Assembly: GCA_017425745.1 (NCBI GenBank)
Contig: JAFOXT010000283.1
Location: forward strand, 1-5,625
DNA length: 5,625 nt
Direction: 5' to 3'
DNA from: Clostridia bacterium
GTDB lineage: Bacteria; Bacillota; Clostridia; Oscillospirales; Acutalibacteraceae
The stretch's first letter is position 1; every line of letters begins with the position of its first letter. Both the position numbers and the translations under genes were made by a program. Shown in pieces: positions 4,608 to 5,625 of this stretch. The notes under the pieces are model-generated. The model was not told where the DNA came from. It ran no database searches and saw nothing but the letters and a program-made list of their open reading frames with translations.

Positions 4608-5625
4608 ATGAAAAAAATATTTCTTCTGTTTTTATGCTTTGTTTTTCTGTTTTGCGGGTGTGCAAGAGAAGAAGCCGTTACGGAAAAAGAAACAACTTAT
4701 CCGAAAAAATCTGAAACAACAGATGAAGCTTTTACGGGAATATGGATTACATATTCAGAGCTTTCGGTAAAAGGAAAAAACTACACAGAAAATAGCTACA
4801 AGGCTTATATTTCAGAGCTTTTTACCGCTTTTACCAACAGAGGTATAAACAATGTTTTTATTCATGTCAGACCTTTTTCGGATGCACTTTATTATTCTGA
4901 GCTTTTTGAAAGCAGTGAATATTCTTCAGGAAAAAGAGGGGAGAAGGCTGATTTTGACATTCTTAAAATATGTACAGAAGAGGCAAAGAGGCATAAACTT
5001 AAAATTCACGCATGGATAAACCCCTACAGGGTGCTTGCTGTACCCGAGCCTGAACAAATAACAGAAGGGCAGATAAAAAATTGGCTGAAGGAAGAGGATA
5101 GTGCTGTTACTGTTACTGAGGACGGTATTTATCTGAACCCTGCCTCAGAAAAGGTGCAGAAATTAATTGTTGACGGGGTAAGAGAAATTCTTAATAATTA
5201 CAGTGTTGACGGGATTCACTTTGATGATTATTTTTATCCGCCCTCATTTAAAAACGGTGACAGCAAGGAGTATAAGGAATATCTGAAGAAGGGCGGAAAA
5301 ATGTCCGGAGAAAATTTCAGACGGGAAAAGGTAAATAGCCTTCTGTCACTTACTTACAGTACAGTTAAAGCCTTTGACGAAAATCTGATTTTTTCTGTAA
5401 GCCCTTCGGGTGATATAGATAAAAACATTAACGAAATTTACGCTGATGTTCCCTTGTGGGCGAAGGGCGGTTTTTGCGATATGCTTATTCCGCAGCTCTA
5501 CTATGGCTTTGAAAACGGAAGTATGCCTTTTGAAAGGGTGCTTGATGAATGGATTGAGCTTACAGAAAATTCAGATGTTAAGCTTGTGGCAGGTCTTGCA
5601 CTTTATAAGGTGGGCGAAGAGGACC
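4608..5625 (+). CDS. GHL10 (DUF187) family glycoside-hydrolase-like lipoprotein, 3' end beyond window
   Basis: The 339 visible residues start with a lipoprotein signal: MKK, a hydrophobic core, then FLFCGC, with C18 the likely lipidated Cys after G17. A Glu/Thr/Lys-rich linker runs to about residue 40, so the protein should be anchored on the outer face of the membrane. The GHL10 TIM-barrel follows with family landmarks: GIWITYSEL (44-52), NNVFIHVRPFSDALY (81-95), KIHAWINPYRVL (132-143), VDGIHFDDYFYPP (200-212, probably active-site acids D206/D207), FSVSPSGD (262-269) and DMLIPQLYYGF (291-301). Relatives such as Bacillus YngK carry this domain; the substrate is probably a cell-wall or other surface glycan but is not established here. 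The frame is open to the right edge and lacks only its C-terminus. It is divergent from the CxxC-DUF1294 operon. Confidence 0.9.
   Translation, partial: MKKIFLLFLCFVFLFCGCAREEAVTEKETTYPKKSETTDEAFTGIWITYSELSVKGKNYTENSYKAYISELFTAFTNRGINNVFIHVRPFSDALYYSELFESSEYSSGKRGEKADFDILKICTEEAKRHKLKIHAWINPYRVLAVPEPEQITEGQIKNWLKEEDSAVTVTEDGIYLNPASEKVQKLIVDGVREILNNYSVDGIHFDDYFYPPSFKNGDSKEYKEYLKKGGKMSGENFRREKVNSLLSLTYSTVKAFDENLIFSVSPSGDIDKNINEIYADVPLWAKGGFCDMLIPQLYYGFENGSMPFERVLDEWIELTENSDVKLVAGLALYKVGEED

Noticed and set aside
1..5625. CRISPR array, defence, toxin-antitoxin or phage module
   Set aside because: No regularly spaced direct repeats, cas-like genes, integrase of a prophage or recognisable defence domains; every long frame is accounted for by ordinary families.

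Overview
The window looks like ordinary chromosome from an AT-rich, spore-forming member of the Clostridia (Bacillota), possibly a gut Oscillospiraceae/Ruminococcaceae-type organism. The basis is the AT-rich base composition, consensus sigma-A promoters, strong purine-rich ribosome binding sites, a CCA-encoding tRNA, and a SPOCS (DUF3794) plus LysM protein of the SipL type, a family confined to endospore formers. The lineage below class level is inference.

Positions 1-994 hold the right part of an IS3-family insertion sequence. It carries the OrfB transposase with an intact DD(35)E triad, an internal terminator, and a probable right end at about 994. The left end and OrfA lie outside the window. 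Next, on the minus strand, is a complete tRNA-Leu(UAA) gene with a perfect-consensus promoter and its own terminator. A plus-strand promoter diverging from it drives a 10-TM EamA/DMT-family transporter (1414-2292), which ends at a clear terminator.

Positions 2413-3939 encode a 508-residue protein with three SPOCS-like blocks and a C-terminal LysM, a SipL-like spore envelope morphogenesis candidate. It converges on a two-gene minus-strand operon whose genes share a 4-bp ATGA overlap: a 94-residue protein with two CxxC pairs (first gene) and a DUF1294 membrane protein. Divergent from that operon, from 4608 off the right edge, is a lipoprotein with a GHL10 (DUF187) glycoside-hydrolase-like domain.

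The genes do not form one obvious pathway. The SPOCS-LysM protein and perhaps the GHL10 lipoprotein belong to envelope or spore biology, the transporter and tRNA are housekeeping or accessory, and the IS is a mobile insertion. I see no defence system, CRISPR array, phage module or new multi-gene system. The most interesting details are the tight convergent 3' ends, where each terminator overlaps the opposing gene, the uncharacterised CxxC protein coupled to DUF1294, and repeats around the transporter's start site.
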